Counted from the first letter of the stretch, positions 30,617-38,517 are shown. The stretch: 44,068 nucleotides of DNA from Mycobacterium asiaticum (GCF_001673315.1 NZ_LZLQ01000137.1:1-44068), one strand, 5' to 3'. Numbers and translations: made by a program. The notes: generated by a model not told the origin, from the letters alone.

Positions 30617-31309
30617 TCAGGCGATAACCGCAATCTCCTTACCCAGCTCATATCCCGGCGCCAACGGCAGTGTGTCGCCGCTCCAGAACTTGCCGGGGTC
30701 AAACCAATTCGTGTCCTTGTCGGTGACGAGCAGTCCCATTGCCTCATAGGTGATCGCCACCGTCTCGGCGCAATACGCTGTCTCCAGGCCCATCTTGCGC
30801 TGGGCCGTTTTCCGGCGCTCGGTTCTCTCCCGAACCTTCTTGTCCACCAACGGAATTCCCCGGAACCAGTCATTGACGGTGGGGAGGCGTCCGCGCAGCC
30901 AACGCCCCGTCAGGCGCGCCGTGGTCGGAAATGCGGTGCCGCTCATCCGGGCGATGACGCGCAGCAGTTCGTTCTCCTGCTCACGGTTGGCATATGGCGT
31001 CAGTTCGCGGAACCAGCACCGCTGGTGGTAGCGCTCGGTCCACCGCTGAAAGACCTGACGGGCGTCGTTGAGCTGAACGCCCCGCTGGTTGGTTCCGGTC
31101 CACATGTCCACGAGCTTCTCGCCCAGTTCGGCGTGCCAGATGAGCGGTGGTAGGTCGTCGATGGCCACCGTCATCCCGACGTGGTTCACCGGGGCGTTCG
31201 TCAACGTCTGAATGGCGCGGTCGGGGCCGGACACCCCGCGGAACAACCACAGGTCACCGGTGCGTGTTTCCGCCAATACTTGGTCCAAGCTCAGAGTGCT
31301 CGAGTTCAC
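30617..31309 (-). CDS. YiiX/YaeF-like permuted papain-fold cysteine peptidase (Rv1118c-like)
   Basis: 230 residues from GTG 31309 ('NSSTLSLDQVLAETRTGDL'). The N-terminal 'TGDLWLFRGVSGPDRAIQTLTNAPVNHVGMTV' has the G-D-L-x-L-F-R-G start and His43 of circularly permuted NlpC/P60 enzymes. Cys180 in 'LETAYCAETVAITYEAMGL' near the C-terminus is the expected nucleophile. Family members cleave amide or ester bonds in lipids or peptidoglycan; the substrate is not known. No signal peptide is seen. The start is fixed by TACAGT 6 nt upstream. It corresponds to Rv1118c by position. Confidence 0.82.
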   Translation of the reverse strand: MNSSTLSLDQVLAETRTGDLWLFRGVSGPDRAIQTLTNAPVNHVGMTVAIDDLPPLIWHAELGEKLVDMWTGTNQRGVQLNDARQVFQRWTERYHQRCWFRELTPYANREQENELLRVIARMSGTAFPTTARLTGRWLRGRLPTVNDWFRGIPLVDKKVRERTERRKTAQRKMGLETAYCAETVAITYEAMGLLVTDKDTNWFDPGKFWSGDTLPLAPGYELGKEIAVIA

Positions 31310-31315
31310 CACAGC

Positions 31316-31321
31316 ACTGTA
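31316..31321 (-). promoter_or_regulatory. -10 element (TACAGT) of the YiiX-like gene
   Basis: Read on the minus strand, TACAGT ends exactly 6 nt before GTG 31309. A second GTG at 31312 is too close to the -10 to be the start. Confidence 0.6.
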
Positions 31322-31339
31322 AGGGGAGAGCGGCGGCGT

Positions 31340-31345
31340 TAGCCT
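31340..31345 (+). promoter_or_regulatory. -10 element (TAGCCT) of the small membrane protein gene
   Basis: TAGCCT ends exactly 6 nt before ATG 31352. Together with 31316-31321 it makes a compact divergent promoter pair within 42 bp. Confidence 0.55.
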
Positions 31346-31351
31346 GTTCTG

Positions 31352-31555
31352 ATGCGCAACATCTGGAAGTGGGTCGGGCTGGCGAGTGTCGCGGGCGTGG
31401 TGGCCGGCGGCGCCCTGGTGGTGCGCGATCAACGCAAGCGGCGGGCTTACACACCCGACGAGATCCGGGCACGGCTGCACCAGCGGCTGGCCGAATCCGA
31501 CGGCGGGGACCCTCAGTCCCCCGCGGATTCGGCCTCGACCGCGAACAACCGGTAA
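31352..31555 (+). CDS. Small single-pass membrane protein
   Basis: 67 residues. 'MRNIWKWVGLASVAGVVAGGALVV' is one transmembrane segment with a GxxxG-like pattern, followed by a strongly basic 'RDQRKRRAYTPDEIRARLHQRL' and an acidic/Ser-rich end. The protein would sit in the membrane with a cytoplasmic tail. The leaderless -10 spacing supports it as a real gene. The 3' end overlaps the convergent cyclase gene by 43 bp. Function is unknown. Confidence 0.75.
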   Translation: MRNIWKWVGLASVAGVVAGGALVVRDQRKRRAYTPDEIRARLHQRLAESDGGDPQSPADSASTANNR

Positions 31556-32340
31556 CTACCCGAGAACCCTTTCAATTCGACTTCGCGGCCGTCGTCGAAG
31601 CTGATGTCGTCGCACTCGTGGACGGCGTCGCGCACGGGCTCACTCACCAGAATCTGACCGCCCTCAGCCTGTGCGGCTACTCGGGCGGCCATCGCGACGT
31701 TGCGACCGAACAGATCATCGCCGCGGCGCACCGAGCGTCCCATGTGCACGCCGATTCGTACCCGAATCTCGTGGTGCCGCTTGCGTTTTGCGTCCCTGAC
31801 CAGTGCCTGCTGGATGTCGACGCCGCACCGCACCGCCTGGTCGGCACGGGAAAACGCGACCATGTATCCGTCGCCCTGGCTCTTCACAACGTGTCCCTCG
31901 CGTTTGCGCACCCGCTCTTGAACCAATTTGTCGTGCGCCGCAATCAGTTTCACCCAGGCGCGGTCGCCGATCCGCTCGTTGAGGGCCGTGGACTCCTCGA
32001 TATCGGAGAACAAGATCACCACCCGGCCGTCCCGGGTCACCCTGGCCAGGTCGGGTCGTTCCACCTCCGCCCAATCGGCGAGGTCTTCGATCGAACTGCG
32101 CACCACGGCGCCGAAGCCTTCCTTGCGCATCAGGTTGGCGGTGTTCCACAGCGTCTTGACGGTTTCGCGTCCGCCGGACCAGAGCCGCTGGCCGACGTCG
32201 GTCCGTTGCCGCAACTCGTCCAATTCCGCGCGGCTGCGCTGCAGCAGTACCCCTAGCGTGACCAGTCCGGCGGCCTCGATCGCCGCGAGACCGGCCACCG
32301 CGTAGAGGGCGAGATGAAGCGGATCGCTCATGTCGGTCAT
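31513..32340 (-). CDS. Membrane-anchored class III adenylate/guanylate cyclase (Rv1119c-Rv1120c-like, intact)
   Basis: 275 residues. An N-terminal transmembrane helix (about 12-33) and a coiled linker (35-100) lead to the cyclase domain. Metal Asp113 ('LFSDIEESTAL'), Lys153 and Asp157 ('VKSQGDGYMVAF') and Arg220 ('RNVAMAARVAAQA') are present. The transition-state Asn expected four residues before Arg220 is Ala216, so activity may be low or the site may work differently. In Mtb this locus is split into fragments (Rv1119c/Rv1120c, regarded as a pseudogene); here the frame is whole. ATG 32331 is an alternative start with AGAAG upstream. Confidence 0.88.
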   Translation of the reverse strand: MTDMSDPLHLALYAVAGLAAIEAAGLVTLGVLLQRSRAELDELRQRTDVGQRLWSGGRETVKTLWNTANLMRKEGFGAVVRSSIEDLADWAEVERPDLARVTRDGRVVILFSDIEESTALNERIGDRAWVKLIAAHDKLVQERVRKREGHVVKSQGDGYMVAFSRADQAVRCGVDIQQALVRDAKRKRHHEIRVRIGVHMGRSVRRGDDLFGRNVAMAARVAAQAEGGQILVSEPVRDAVHECDDISFDDGREVELKGFSGSYRLFAVEAESAGD

Positions 32341-32420
32341 CTTCTCAGGGCGCCCGGGCGTCCTCCTTGTCGGGCGAATTCGCGGTGTCTAGGGTTGAGT
32401 TTGGTCGCCGCGGGGAAGCA

Positions 32421-32460
32421 ATTCTGCATAGCCAATCTGCAGAGCCAATCTGCAGAGCCA
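32421..32460. repeat. 13-bp direct repeat, 3 copies, upstream of zwf
   Basis: Two identical 13-bp units (32435-32447 and 32448-32460, ATCTGCAGAGCCA) follow a near copy at 32421-32434. They lie 25-65 bp upstream of the zwf start and could be repeated half-sites for a regulator. Confidence 0.7.
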
Positions 32461-32484
32461 ATTGAACGTCCTGGAGGTGGGGAA

Positions 32485-33885
32485 TTGGCCGACGGCGAAG
32501 AAGGCGCATCAGATGTGTTCGTAATTTTCGGTCTCACCGGCGATTTAGCGCGAAAAATGACCTTCCGAGCGCTCTACCGGTTGGAATACCGCGAGATGCT
32601 GGACTGCCCCATCCTGGGGGTGGCCAGTGACGAGATGTCGGTGGAGCAGGTGGTTGCACTGGCTCGCGAAGCCATCGAAGACTCCGGTGAGGACCTCGAC
32701 GACGCCACGTTCGAGCGACTAGCGGACCGGCTGTCCTACCTGCATGGAGATGTCACCGACAGCCAGCTCTACCAGGAGCTGGCCGAGCGCCTCGAATCCA
32801 GAGAGCGGCCGTTGTTCTACCTGGAGATGCCGCCGTCCTTGTTCGCTCCGATCGTGGAGAACCTCGGTGAAGCGGGCCTGCTGGAGCACGCGCGGGTAGC
32901 GGTGGAGAAGCCGTTCGGCCACGACTACGAATCCGCGTGCGAACTCAACACCCGGTTACGCGCGGTGCTGGATGAAAAGCAGATCATGCGGGTGGACCAC
33001 TTCTTGGGCAAGCAACCCGTCGTGGAGCTGGAGTTTCTGCGCTTCGCCAATCGGGCGCTGGCAAAGCTGTGGGACCGCGACAGCGTTGCCGCAATCCAGA
33101 TCACCATGGGTGAGAACTTCGGTGTGGAGACTCGCGGCAAGTTCTACGACGCCGTTGGCGCGCTGCGCGACGTGGTGCAGAATCATCTGCTGCAGGTGCT
33201 CGCGCTGGTCGCGATGGAACCTCCGGTCGGCCCCAGCGCCGACGACCTCAACGACAAGAAGGCCGAGGTGTTGCGAGCCATACCGGCTTTGCAGCCAGAA
33301 CAGTGCGTCCGCGGTCAGTACCGTGGCTACACCGATGTCCCCGAAGTGGCGAAGGACTCGCAGACCGAAACCTTCGTCGCACTGCGCACCGAGATCGACA
33401 ACTGGCGGTGGGCGGGGGTGCCGGTGTTCCTGCGGGCCGGGAAAGGGCTGCCGGAGAAGGTAACCGAAGTCAGGCTGTTGCTCCGGCGCACGCCCGGTCT
33501 CTGCTTTCTGCCCGTGGCCAAGCCGGCCGAGCCCAATCAGATTGTGTTACGCATCGACCCTGAATCGGGCATGCGCCTGCAGCTTTCGGGCAAGGTGGGC
33601 GACGATTGGCAGGACGTGCACCTGGACTCCTCGTTCGCCGAGGATCTCGGCGAACCGCAACGCCCGTACGAACACCTGTTTCACGCCGCGCTGACCGGAG
33701 ACCACCAGCACTTCGCCCGGATCGACAGCATCGAACACACCTGGCGAATCGTGCAGCCGCTGCTGGACAAGCCCGGCGAAATCCACCCGTACGACTGCGG
33801 TACCTGGGGCCCCGAGGCGGCGAATGCACTACTGGAAGGTCACCACCCCTGGCAAGAGCCGTGGATGCCCAAGAACAAAAAGTGA
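32485..33885 (+). CDS. zwf: Glucose-6-phosphate 1-dehydrogenase
   Basis: 466 residues from TTG 32485, which has GGAGGTG at 32473-32479 and gives exactly the length of Mtb Zwf1 (Rv1121). It oxidises glucose-6-phosphate to 6-phosphogluconolactone with NAD(P)+, opening the oxidative pentose phosphate pathway. Motifs: Rossmann 'VFVIFGLTGDLARK' (12-24), 'VAVEKPFGHD', the substrate-binding 'RVDHFLGKQPV' (Asp171, His172, Lys176), and 'VVQNHLLQVLAL', which carries a likely catalytic His. The frame is open upstream, but no other start has a ribosome binding site. gnd follows after 13 bp as an operon. Confidence 0.95.
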   Translation: MADGEEGASDVFVIFGLTGDLARKMTFRALYRLEYREMLDCPILGVASDEMSVEQVVALAREAIEDSGEDLDDATFERLADRLSYLHGDVTDSQLYQELAERLESRERPLFYLEMPPSLFAPIVENLGEAGLLEHARVAVEKPFGHDYESACELNTRLRAVLDEKQIMRVDHFLGKQPVVELEFLRFANRALAKLWDRDSVAAIQITMGENFGVETRGKFYDAVGALRDVVQNHLLQVLALVAMEPPVGPSADDLNDKKAEVLRAIPALQPEQCVRGQYRGYTDVPEVAKDSQTETFVALRTEIDNWRWAGVPVFLRAGKGLPEKVTEVRLLLRRTPGLCFLPVAKPAEPNQIVLRIDPESGMRLQLSGKVGDDWQDVHLDSSFAEDLGEPQRPYEHLFHAALTGDHQHFARIDSIEHTWRIVQPLLDKPGEIHPYDCGTWGPEAANALLEGHHPWQEPWMPKNKK

Positions 33886-33898
33886 GGAGCGAAAAACA

Positions 33899-34921
33899 AT
33901 GCAGCTAGGCATGATTGGGCTTGGTCGGATGGGTTCCAACATTGTTCGCCGGGTGGCGAAAGGCGGACACGAATGTGTGGTGTACGACCACAGCTCTGAG
34001 GCGGTGGAGGCGATGGCCTGCGAGGACAACGTCACCGGCGTATCGTCGCTGGCCGAGCTGCGGGACAAGCTCGAAGCGCCCCGGGTCGTCTGGGTGATGG
34101 TACCCGCGGGCACCATCACCACCGGCGTGATCGACGAATTGGCCGACACCCTCGAGTCGGGCGACATCGTCATCGACGGCGGCAACTCGTACTACCGTGA
34201 CGACATCCGGCACGCGGAGACGTTGGCCAAGAACGGGATTCGGCTGCTGGACTGTGGCACCAGCGGCGGGGTGTGGGGCCGGGAGCGTGGTTACTGCCTG
34301 ATGGTCGGCGGTGATTCGGATGCCTTCGACCACGCCGAGCCGATCCTCGCCACCGTCGCACCGGGTGTCGACGCCGCACCGCGCACCCCGGGCCGCGACG
34401 GCGAAGTCGCGCAACCGGAGCGGGGCTACCTGTACTGCGGGCCGGCCGGGGCGGGGCACTTTGTGAAGATGGTGCACAACGGAATTGAGTACGGGATGAT
34501 GGCCTCGCTCGCCGAAGGCCTGAACATCCTGCGCAACGCCGACATCGGCACCCGCATCGAACAGGGCGACGCCGAAACTGCCCCGTTGTCCAATCCCGAG
34601 TACTACCAATACGACTTCGACATTCCTGACGTTGCCGAGGTATGGCGGCGGGGCAGTGTTATCGGCTCCTGGCTGCTCGACCTCACCGCCAGTGCGCTGC
34701 GTGAATCGCCCGATTTGAAGGAATTCTCGGGCCGGGTCTCCGATTCCGGAGAAGGACGGTGGACGTCGATTGCCGCCATCGACGAGGGCGTTCCCGCGCC
34801 GGTGCTGACGACCGCCCTGCAGTCCCGGTTCGCCTCTCGCGACCTCGACGACTTCGCCAACAAGGCGCTGTCGGCGATGCGCAAGCAGTTCGGCGGGCAC
34901 GCCGAGAAACCGGCCAACTAA
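33899..34921 (+). CDS. gnd: 6-phosphogluconate dehydrogenase (short, NAD-type family)
   Basis: 340 residues, the length of Mtb Gnd2 (Rv1122), shorter than the 470-residue E. coli type. It converts 6-phosphogluconate to ribulose-5-phosphate and CO2. Motifs: dinucleotide-binding 'MIGLGRMG' (5-12), 'VWVMVPAG', 'DGGNSYYRDDIRH', 'DCGTSGGVWGRERGYCLMVGG', and the catalytic 'GHFVKMVHNGIEY' with Lys190 and Asn194. Its ribosome binding site GAGGAG (33884-33889) overlaps the zwf stop codon. The pair supplies NAD(P)H and pentoses together. A long hairpin follows the stop. Confidence 0.95.
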   Translation: MQLGMIGLGRMGSNIVRRVAKGGHECVVYDHSSEAVEAMACEDNVTGVSSLAELRDKLEAPRVVWVMVPAGTITTGVIDELADTLESGDIVIDGGNSYYRDDIRHAETLAKNGIRLLDCGTSGGVWGRERGYCLMVGGDSDAFDHAEPILATVAPGVDAAPRTPGRDGEVAQPERGYLYCGPAGAGHFVKMVHNGIEYGMMASLAEGLNILRNADIGTRIEQGDAETAPLSNPEYYQYDFDIPDVAEVWRRGSVIGSWLLDLTASALRESPDLKEFSGRVSDSGEGRWTSIAAIDEGVPAPVLTTALQSRFASRDLDDFANKALSAMRKQFGGHAEKPAN

Positions 34922-34936
34922 GGGCGCGCCCCTGCC

Positions 34937-34996
34937 GCCGAGAGTGCAATACGCGACGGCTTAGCGGCGTGTCGCGTCGGGAATTGCACACTCGGC
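34937..34996. terminator. Long hairpin between gnd and the hydrolase gene
   Basis: Arms 34937-34957 and 34971-34996 pair over about 20 bp (GCCGAG, GTGCAAT, ACGCGAC) with one mismatch and a 5-nt bulge. It lies between converging genes, but there is no T-run. It may instead be a dispersed palindromic repeat of this genome. Confidence 0.55.
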
Positions 34997-35039
34997 GCCG
35001 TTCGGGGTGGTGGCTAGCTCGGCGCCTTACACGTCCTGG

Positions 35040-35897
35040 CTAGCTCGAGCGCTCCACGAAAGCCACCACTACTTCGCTGAAGGCATCATTGTCATCGCCC
35101 GCCGCGGTGTGCCCAGCATTGGACAGCTCGACAAACTCCGCGCGGGGCACCTGATTCAGGAAATGCTCGACGCCCTCGGGGCTGACGACATCGGACAGCT
35201 TGCCGCGGATCAACAGGACCGGAATCGCGAGATTGGCGGCGGCCTCCTCGAAACCCTCGGTGCGCAGTTCGGGGTCGTCTCCCGGCTTGGTCATGAATGC
35301 CGGATCCCAATGCCAATACCAGCGTCCGTCGCGCAGGCGCAAATTCTTTTTCAGGCCCTCCGGGCTGCGCGGCTTGGTCCGGTGCGGCAGATAGGCGGCG
35401 ACGGCGTCGGCGGCCTCTTCCAACGATTCGAAACCGTCGATGTTGGTGAGCATGAAATCGCGGATTCGGGCGCTGCCGTTCTTCTCGAATCGCGGTACCA
35501 CGTCGACGAGCACCAGCTTGGTGACCTTCTCGGGACCGGCCCGGTCTGCGACCAGGATGCCCGTCAACCCACCCATGCTGGCCCCGATGATGACCACCGG
35601 CCGGGCGAGCGTGTCCAGCACACGCATGACGTCGGCGGTCAGCGTCTCGACGTCGTAGTCGGCGTTCGGTGCGCGGTCGCTGTCACCGTGTCCGCGGGTG
35701 TCCAGGGCGACCACGTGGAATCCGTCGTCGGCCAGGATCTGGCCGGTGTTCTTCCAGGAGAACCGATTCTGGCCGCCGCCGTGCAACATCAGAATCGTCG
35801 GTCGGTTGGCGGCTGAGTCGGCGCCGCGGTTCCATTCGTCGGCAATCAGCGCAAGCCCGTCCACTCCCGAGAACTCGACCGTCTGTGAGGTGCTCAT
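35040..35897 (-). CDS. bpoB: Alpha/beta hydrolase (BpoB-like)
   Basis: 285 residues. Landmarks: oxyanion region 'LMLHGGGQNRFSW', 'ALDTRGHGDSDR', nucleophile elbow 'IIGASMGGLTG' with Ser108, an acid in 'RGKLSDVVSPEG', and His in 'SNAGHTAAGDD' near the end, a complete triad. In Mtb the gene is called bpoB (Rv1123c, 'peroxidase'), a name inherited from cofactor-free haloperoxidases; hydrolase activity on an ester or C-C bond is as likely. Its ATG overlaps the stop of the TetR gene by 4 bp (ATGA), so here it is the last gene of a four-gene operon. Confidence 0.87.
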   Translation of the reverse strand: MSTSQTVEFSGVDGLALIADEWNRGADSAANRPTILMLHGGGQNRFSWKNTGQILADDGFHVVALDTRGHGDSDRAPNADYDVETLTADVMRVLDTLARPVVIIGASMGGLTGILVADRAGPEKVTKLVLVDVVPRFEKNGSARIRDFMLTNIDGFESLEEAADAVAAYLPHRTKPRSPEGLKKNLRLRDGRWYWHWDPAFMTKPGDDPELRTEGFEEAAANLAIPVLLIRGKLSDVVSPEGVEHFLNQVPRAEFVELSNAGHTAAGDDNDAFSEVVVAFVERSS

Positions 35898-36532
35898 GTG
35901 GTCAGTCTCTCCTTGGGTTCGGGTTGCTGTTCAGCCAGGTATGCGGTGATGACTTCGATCAGCATCTCGCGGTCGCGGCTGCTGTCCAACGGCTTCGGCC
36001 AGGTCAGCTGAACCGCCACCAGACCGCGGATGGTGCTCCAGATCAGGTTGCCCAGTCGTGTCGCCTGCGCCGGTGCCAAACCGGAGCCGAGGTGCTCGCC
36101 GATCTCGGCCATCCGCGCCGACATAGCCGCTAAGTGCGCGTTGGCGGAGGCGGTACGGGCGCCGCGGGTGGCGATCAGGATTTCCAGAGCCGCCATCGAA
36201 GTGGGGCTGGAGAATGCCTCCCAGACTGCCTCGACGACGAATGCCGGCCGGTGTTCGGTCGCGATCAGCGCCGCACGGGCCGGCAGCGTGTCGAGCGTGT
36301 CGAGCAGCTCACGAAATCCTCTGTCCACCACCGCCATCAGGATGCCGTGCAGATCACCGAAGTGGTATTGAACTGCGCCCCAAGTCATTCCGGCGCGTTC
36401 GGTGATCTGCCTGATGCTGGGCGGGGCGAACCCCTCCTGCAGCACGTAACGCACCGTCTCGTCGATGACTGTTTGACGGCTGCGTTCGGCGCGCGCCTGC
36501 GCCCCGCCGGGTGGCCTGCGCGGCCTGGTCAT
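35894..36532 (-). CDS. TetR family transcriptional regulator
   Basis: 212 residues. The N-terminal HTH is clear: 'VIDETVRYVLQEGFAPPSIRQITERAGMTWGAVQYHFGDLHGILMAVVD'. The ligand-binding C-terminal domain (about 80-200) is helical, with no metal motif. It sits third in an operon with a DapB-like reductase, an SDR and a hydrolase, and its genes touch on both sides (4-bp gap, 4-bp overlap). The palindrome at 38502-38517 in the operon's promoter is the natural candidate for its operator, suggesting autoregulation by a pathway intermediate. Confidence 0.92.
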   Translation of the reverse strand: MTRPRRPPGGAQARAERSRQTVIDETVRYVLQEGFAPPSIRQITERAGMTWGAVQYHFGDLHGILMAVVDRGFRELLDTLDTLPARAALIATEHRPAFVVEAVWEAFSSPTSMAALEILIATRGARTASANAHLAAMSARMAEIGEHLGSGLAPAQATRLGNLIWSTIRGLVAVQLTWPKPLDSSRDREMLIEVITAYLAEQQPEPKERLTT

Positions 36533-36536
36533 AACC

Positions 36537-37619
36537 TCACCGCATTACGCCGTGCAGGTGGTCGAGCGGTCGGAGGTCGTGAGCGGCCAGTATTCCGCTG
36601 GGGGCGCGGCACACCGCATCGATCAGGTTGACCACGCGCGCCGCGGTGGCGATCACTCCGCCCTCGTTGTGATCGATGTGCCCACCCAGGTGCGTGTTGA
36701 TTTCGACACCCGGACTTCCCGCTACGACGACGCGGTGCACGCCGGGCCGGCCGTCCGGCGGATAGGCCCAGTCCGGCGCGGCGGCCGCTCCGAGCCGGTT
36801 GACGTGCTCCATCGTGATGACCGTCTGGCCGTCGCGGATGCCGTCGACACCGAACCGGACGGCCGCGACCTGTCCCGGGTCCACATGCATCATCACGCAG
36901 TCGATCGGCTCGGGCGTGACCCACTTCTCGCAGCGTTCCCGCACCTCGTCGAGTTCCACGCCCAGGTCCTTGGCCAGGCTGCGCACCTGGACTCCCCACA
37001 TCGAAGTGAGCACACCGGGCAAGAACATCACCGGTGTGTGATCCGGTGGCGCGCCGAAACCGAAACTGACACCGGTGAATTCGGCGTCGTCATAACTGGC
37101 GTAGTCACAGATCTCCTGCACCGTGATGCTGGTCGCGCGTTCGGTAAGGCTCAGCGCGGTGTAGGCCAGAGTGTCCCCGGAGAAACCCGGGTCGACACCG
37201 TTTATGTACAGCGTCGAATCACCCTCGGCGCACGCCCGCTGCAGTGGCTCGCGCAGCCAGTCACCCGCCTGATCGGGGGCCACCAGCCAGACGAAGGAGG
37301 ATCCGACGACATTCGTCCCGGCCCGCAGGAACCCGGCGATCTCTTTGACCGCATCCTTGGGCCGGGTCTCCGCTTGCGAGGTGTAGACGACGCAGTCGGC
37401 TGCCAGGGCCCGCAGCGCCTCGGCGTCGTCGGTGGCCAGCACACCGGTGGGCGCGGGCAGCCCGCACAGCTCAGCCGCATCGCGCCCCACCTTGTCCGGG
37501 CTGGCTGCGTGCACCCCGACCAGTTCGAGGTCGGGTCGCTCGATCAGCATCCGCAGGGCGTGCCGGCCGACATTGCCCGTCGAATACTGAATGACCCTGC
37601 GCCTCAGATGGTTGCCCAC
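36537..37619 (-). CDS. DapB-like / 2,4-diaminopentanoate dehydrogenase-type oxidoreductase
   Basis: 360 residues of the family often annotated as dihydrodipicolinate reductase-like (COG3804). The dinucleotide-binding start is 'VIQYSTGNVGRHALRML' (9-25). 'VVYTSQAETRPKDAVKEIAGFLRAGTNVVGSSF', 'GVDPGFSGDTLAYTALSLTE' and 'QEICDYASYDDAEFTGVSFGFG' follow. It is too long and too different to be lysine-pathway DapB. Mycobacteria carry many such genes near lipid or sterol catabolism clusters, but the substrate is unknown. It is the second gene of the TetR operon, 10 bp after the SDR. Confidence 0.82.
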   Translation of the reverse strand: MGNHLRRRVIQYSTGNVGRHALRMLIERPDLELVGVHAASPDKVGRDAAELCGLPAPTGVLATDDAEALRALAADCVVYTSQAETRPKDAVKEIAGFLRAGTNVVGSSFVWLVAPDQAGDWLREPLQRACAEGDSTLYINGVDPGFSGDTLAYTALSLTERATSITVQEICDYASYDDAEFTGVSFGFGAPPDHTPVMFLPGVLTSMWGVQVRSLAKDLGVELDEVRERCEKWVTPEPIDCVMMHVDPGQVAAVRFGVDGIRDGQTVITMEHVNRLGAAAAPDWAYPPDGRPGVHRVVVAGSPGVEINTHLGGHIDHNEGGVIATAARVVNLIDAVCRAPSGILAAHDLRPLDHLHGVMR

Positions 37620-37629
37620 CGCGATCTCC

Positions 37630-38493
37630 TCACATCAAGTCGGTGATGGTCTTCAGGCCGGCCTCGTAGAGCACGCCCGGCAGCATGCCGCCGTCCATTT
37701 CGATGGTGGTCCCGTTGATGAAATCGGTTGTGCCCGAGGCTAAGAAGACGACGGTGCGGCCCACCTCGGCGGGTTCACCACCGCGCTTCATCGGTACCTT
37801 CGCGAAATATTCGGCGCCGGTCGGGTCGTCCTTGTCGAGCACGAACGCGCGGAAGTTGTCGGTGATTGTCGGGCCCAGCGCCACGCAGTTGACACGAACC
37901 TTCGGCCCCCACTCCTGCGCCAGCGAACGAGTCAGATGGTTGAGCCCGGCTTTGGCGGCGCCGTAGGACACCAGCGTCGGTGCCCCCGCGGGGTGGCCGG
38001 CCCCGCTGGAGATGTTGACGATGCAACCGGTGCCGTCCTGCGTCTTCATCTGCCGGTAGGCGCGGATCGCGAACCACATCGGGCTGATCAGGTTCATCTG
38101 CACCGCGAACGCGTGGAACAGTGCGGTGCGTTCGAAGTCGTCGGCGCTGCGCGGGGTGCCCTGCAGTCGTTGCACCAGCTCCGGAATGTCATCGACGTGG
38201 GGTGCAGGCACGGTGCCGCCGGCATTGTTCACCAGGATGTCAATGCGGCCGTAGCGGTCTACGACGTGTTGTACGAAGGCATCGATCGCGTGGTAATCGC
38301 CTTGGTCGCAGACTAGTTGGGCGCTGCGTTGCGCCCACTGCGGTTCCGATTCGACACCCGGCAGGGCATCCAGGTGCGTGCGCGAACAGCCCACGACCGT
38401 GGCTCCCGCTCGCAGCAATTCGTGCGCGATGCCGACGCCGACGCCGCGGCTGGTTCCGGTGACGACGGCGACTTTGCCGTCCAGCGAGCCCAC
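37630..38493 (-). CDS. Short-chain dehydrogenase/reductase
   Basis: 287 residues from GTG 38493 ('GSLDGKVAVVTG'). It is a classical SDR: cofactor motif TGTSRGVGVG (12-21), 'ILVNNAGGTVP', 'NISSGAGHP', then the catalytic Y-x-x-x-K in 'LVSYGAAKAGLNHLTRSLA', and the C-terminal 'EIGRTVVFLAS'-type segment reading 'EVGRTVVFLASGTTDFINGT'. It probably oxidises or reduces an alcohol/ketone on a lipid-like substrate. The longer frame runs through the operator palindrome, so the shorter start is preferred. It is the first gene of the TetR operon. Confidence 0.9.
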   Translation of the reverse strand: MGSLDGKVAVVTGTSRGVGVGIAHELLRAGATVVGCSRTHLDALPGVESEPQWAQRSAQLVCDQGDYHAIDAFVQHVVDRYGRIDILVNNAGGTVPAPHVDDIPELVQRLQGTPRSADDFERTALFHAFAVQMNLISPMWFAIRAYRQMKTQDGTGCIVNISSGAGHPAGAPTLVSYGAAKAGLNHLTRSLAQEWGPKVRVNCVALGPTITDNFRAFVLDKDDPTGAEYFAKVPMKRGGEPAEVGRTVVFLASGTTDFINGTTIEMDGGMLPGVLYEAGLKTITDLM

Positions 38494-38501
38494 CGATGGA
38501 T

Positions 38502-38517
38502 GATTACACTTGTAATC
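38502..38517. promoter_or_regulatory. Palindromic operator (GATTACACTTGTAATC) of the TetR operon
   Basis: A perfect inverted repeat: GATTACA, 2 nt, TGTAATC. It starts 8 bp upstream of the SDR GTG and overlaps TGTAAT, the likely -10 on the minus strand. This is the size and symmetry of a TetR-family site, and a TetR gene lies in the same operon. The divergent PhnB-like gene begins 108 bp away and could share control. Confidence 0.7.

Noticed and set aside
31147..32256. Plus-strand 369-codon frame opposite the cyclase
   Set aside because: It covers the antisense of two supported genes and contains no recognisable motif.
34922..35039. Small gene between gnd and the hydrolase
   Set aside because: Short frames exist, but the segment is dominated by a palindrome and shows no start signal.
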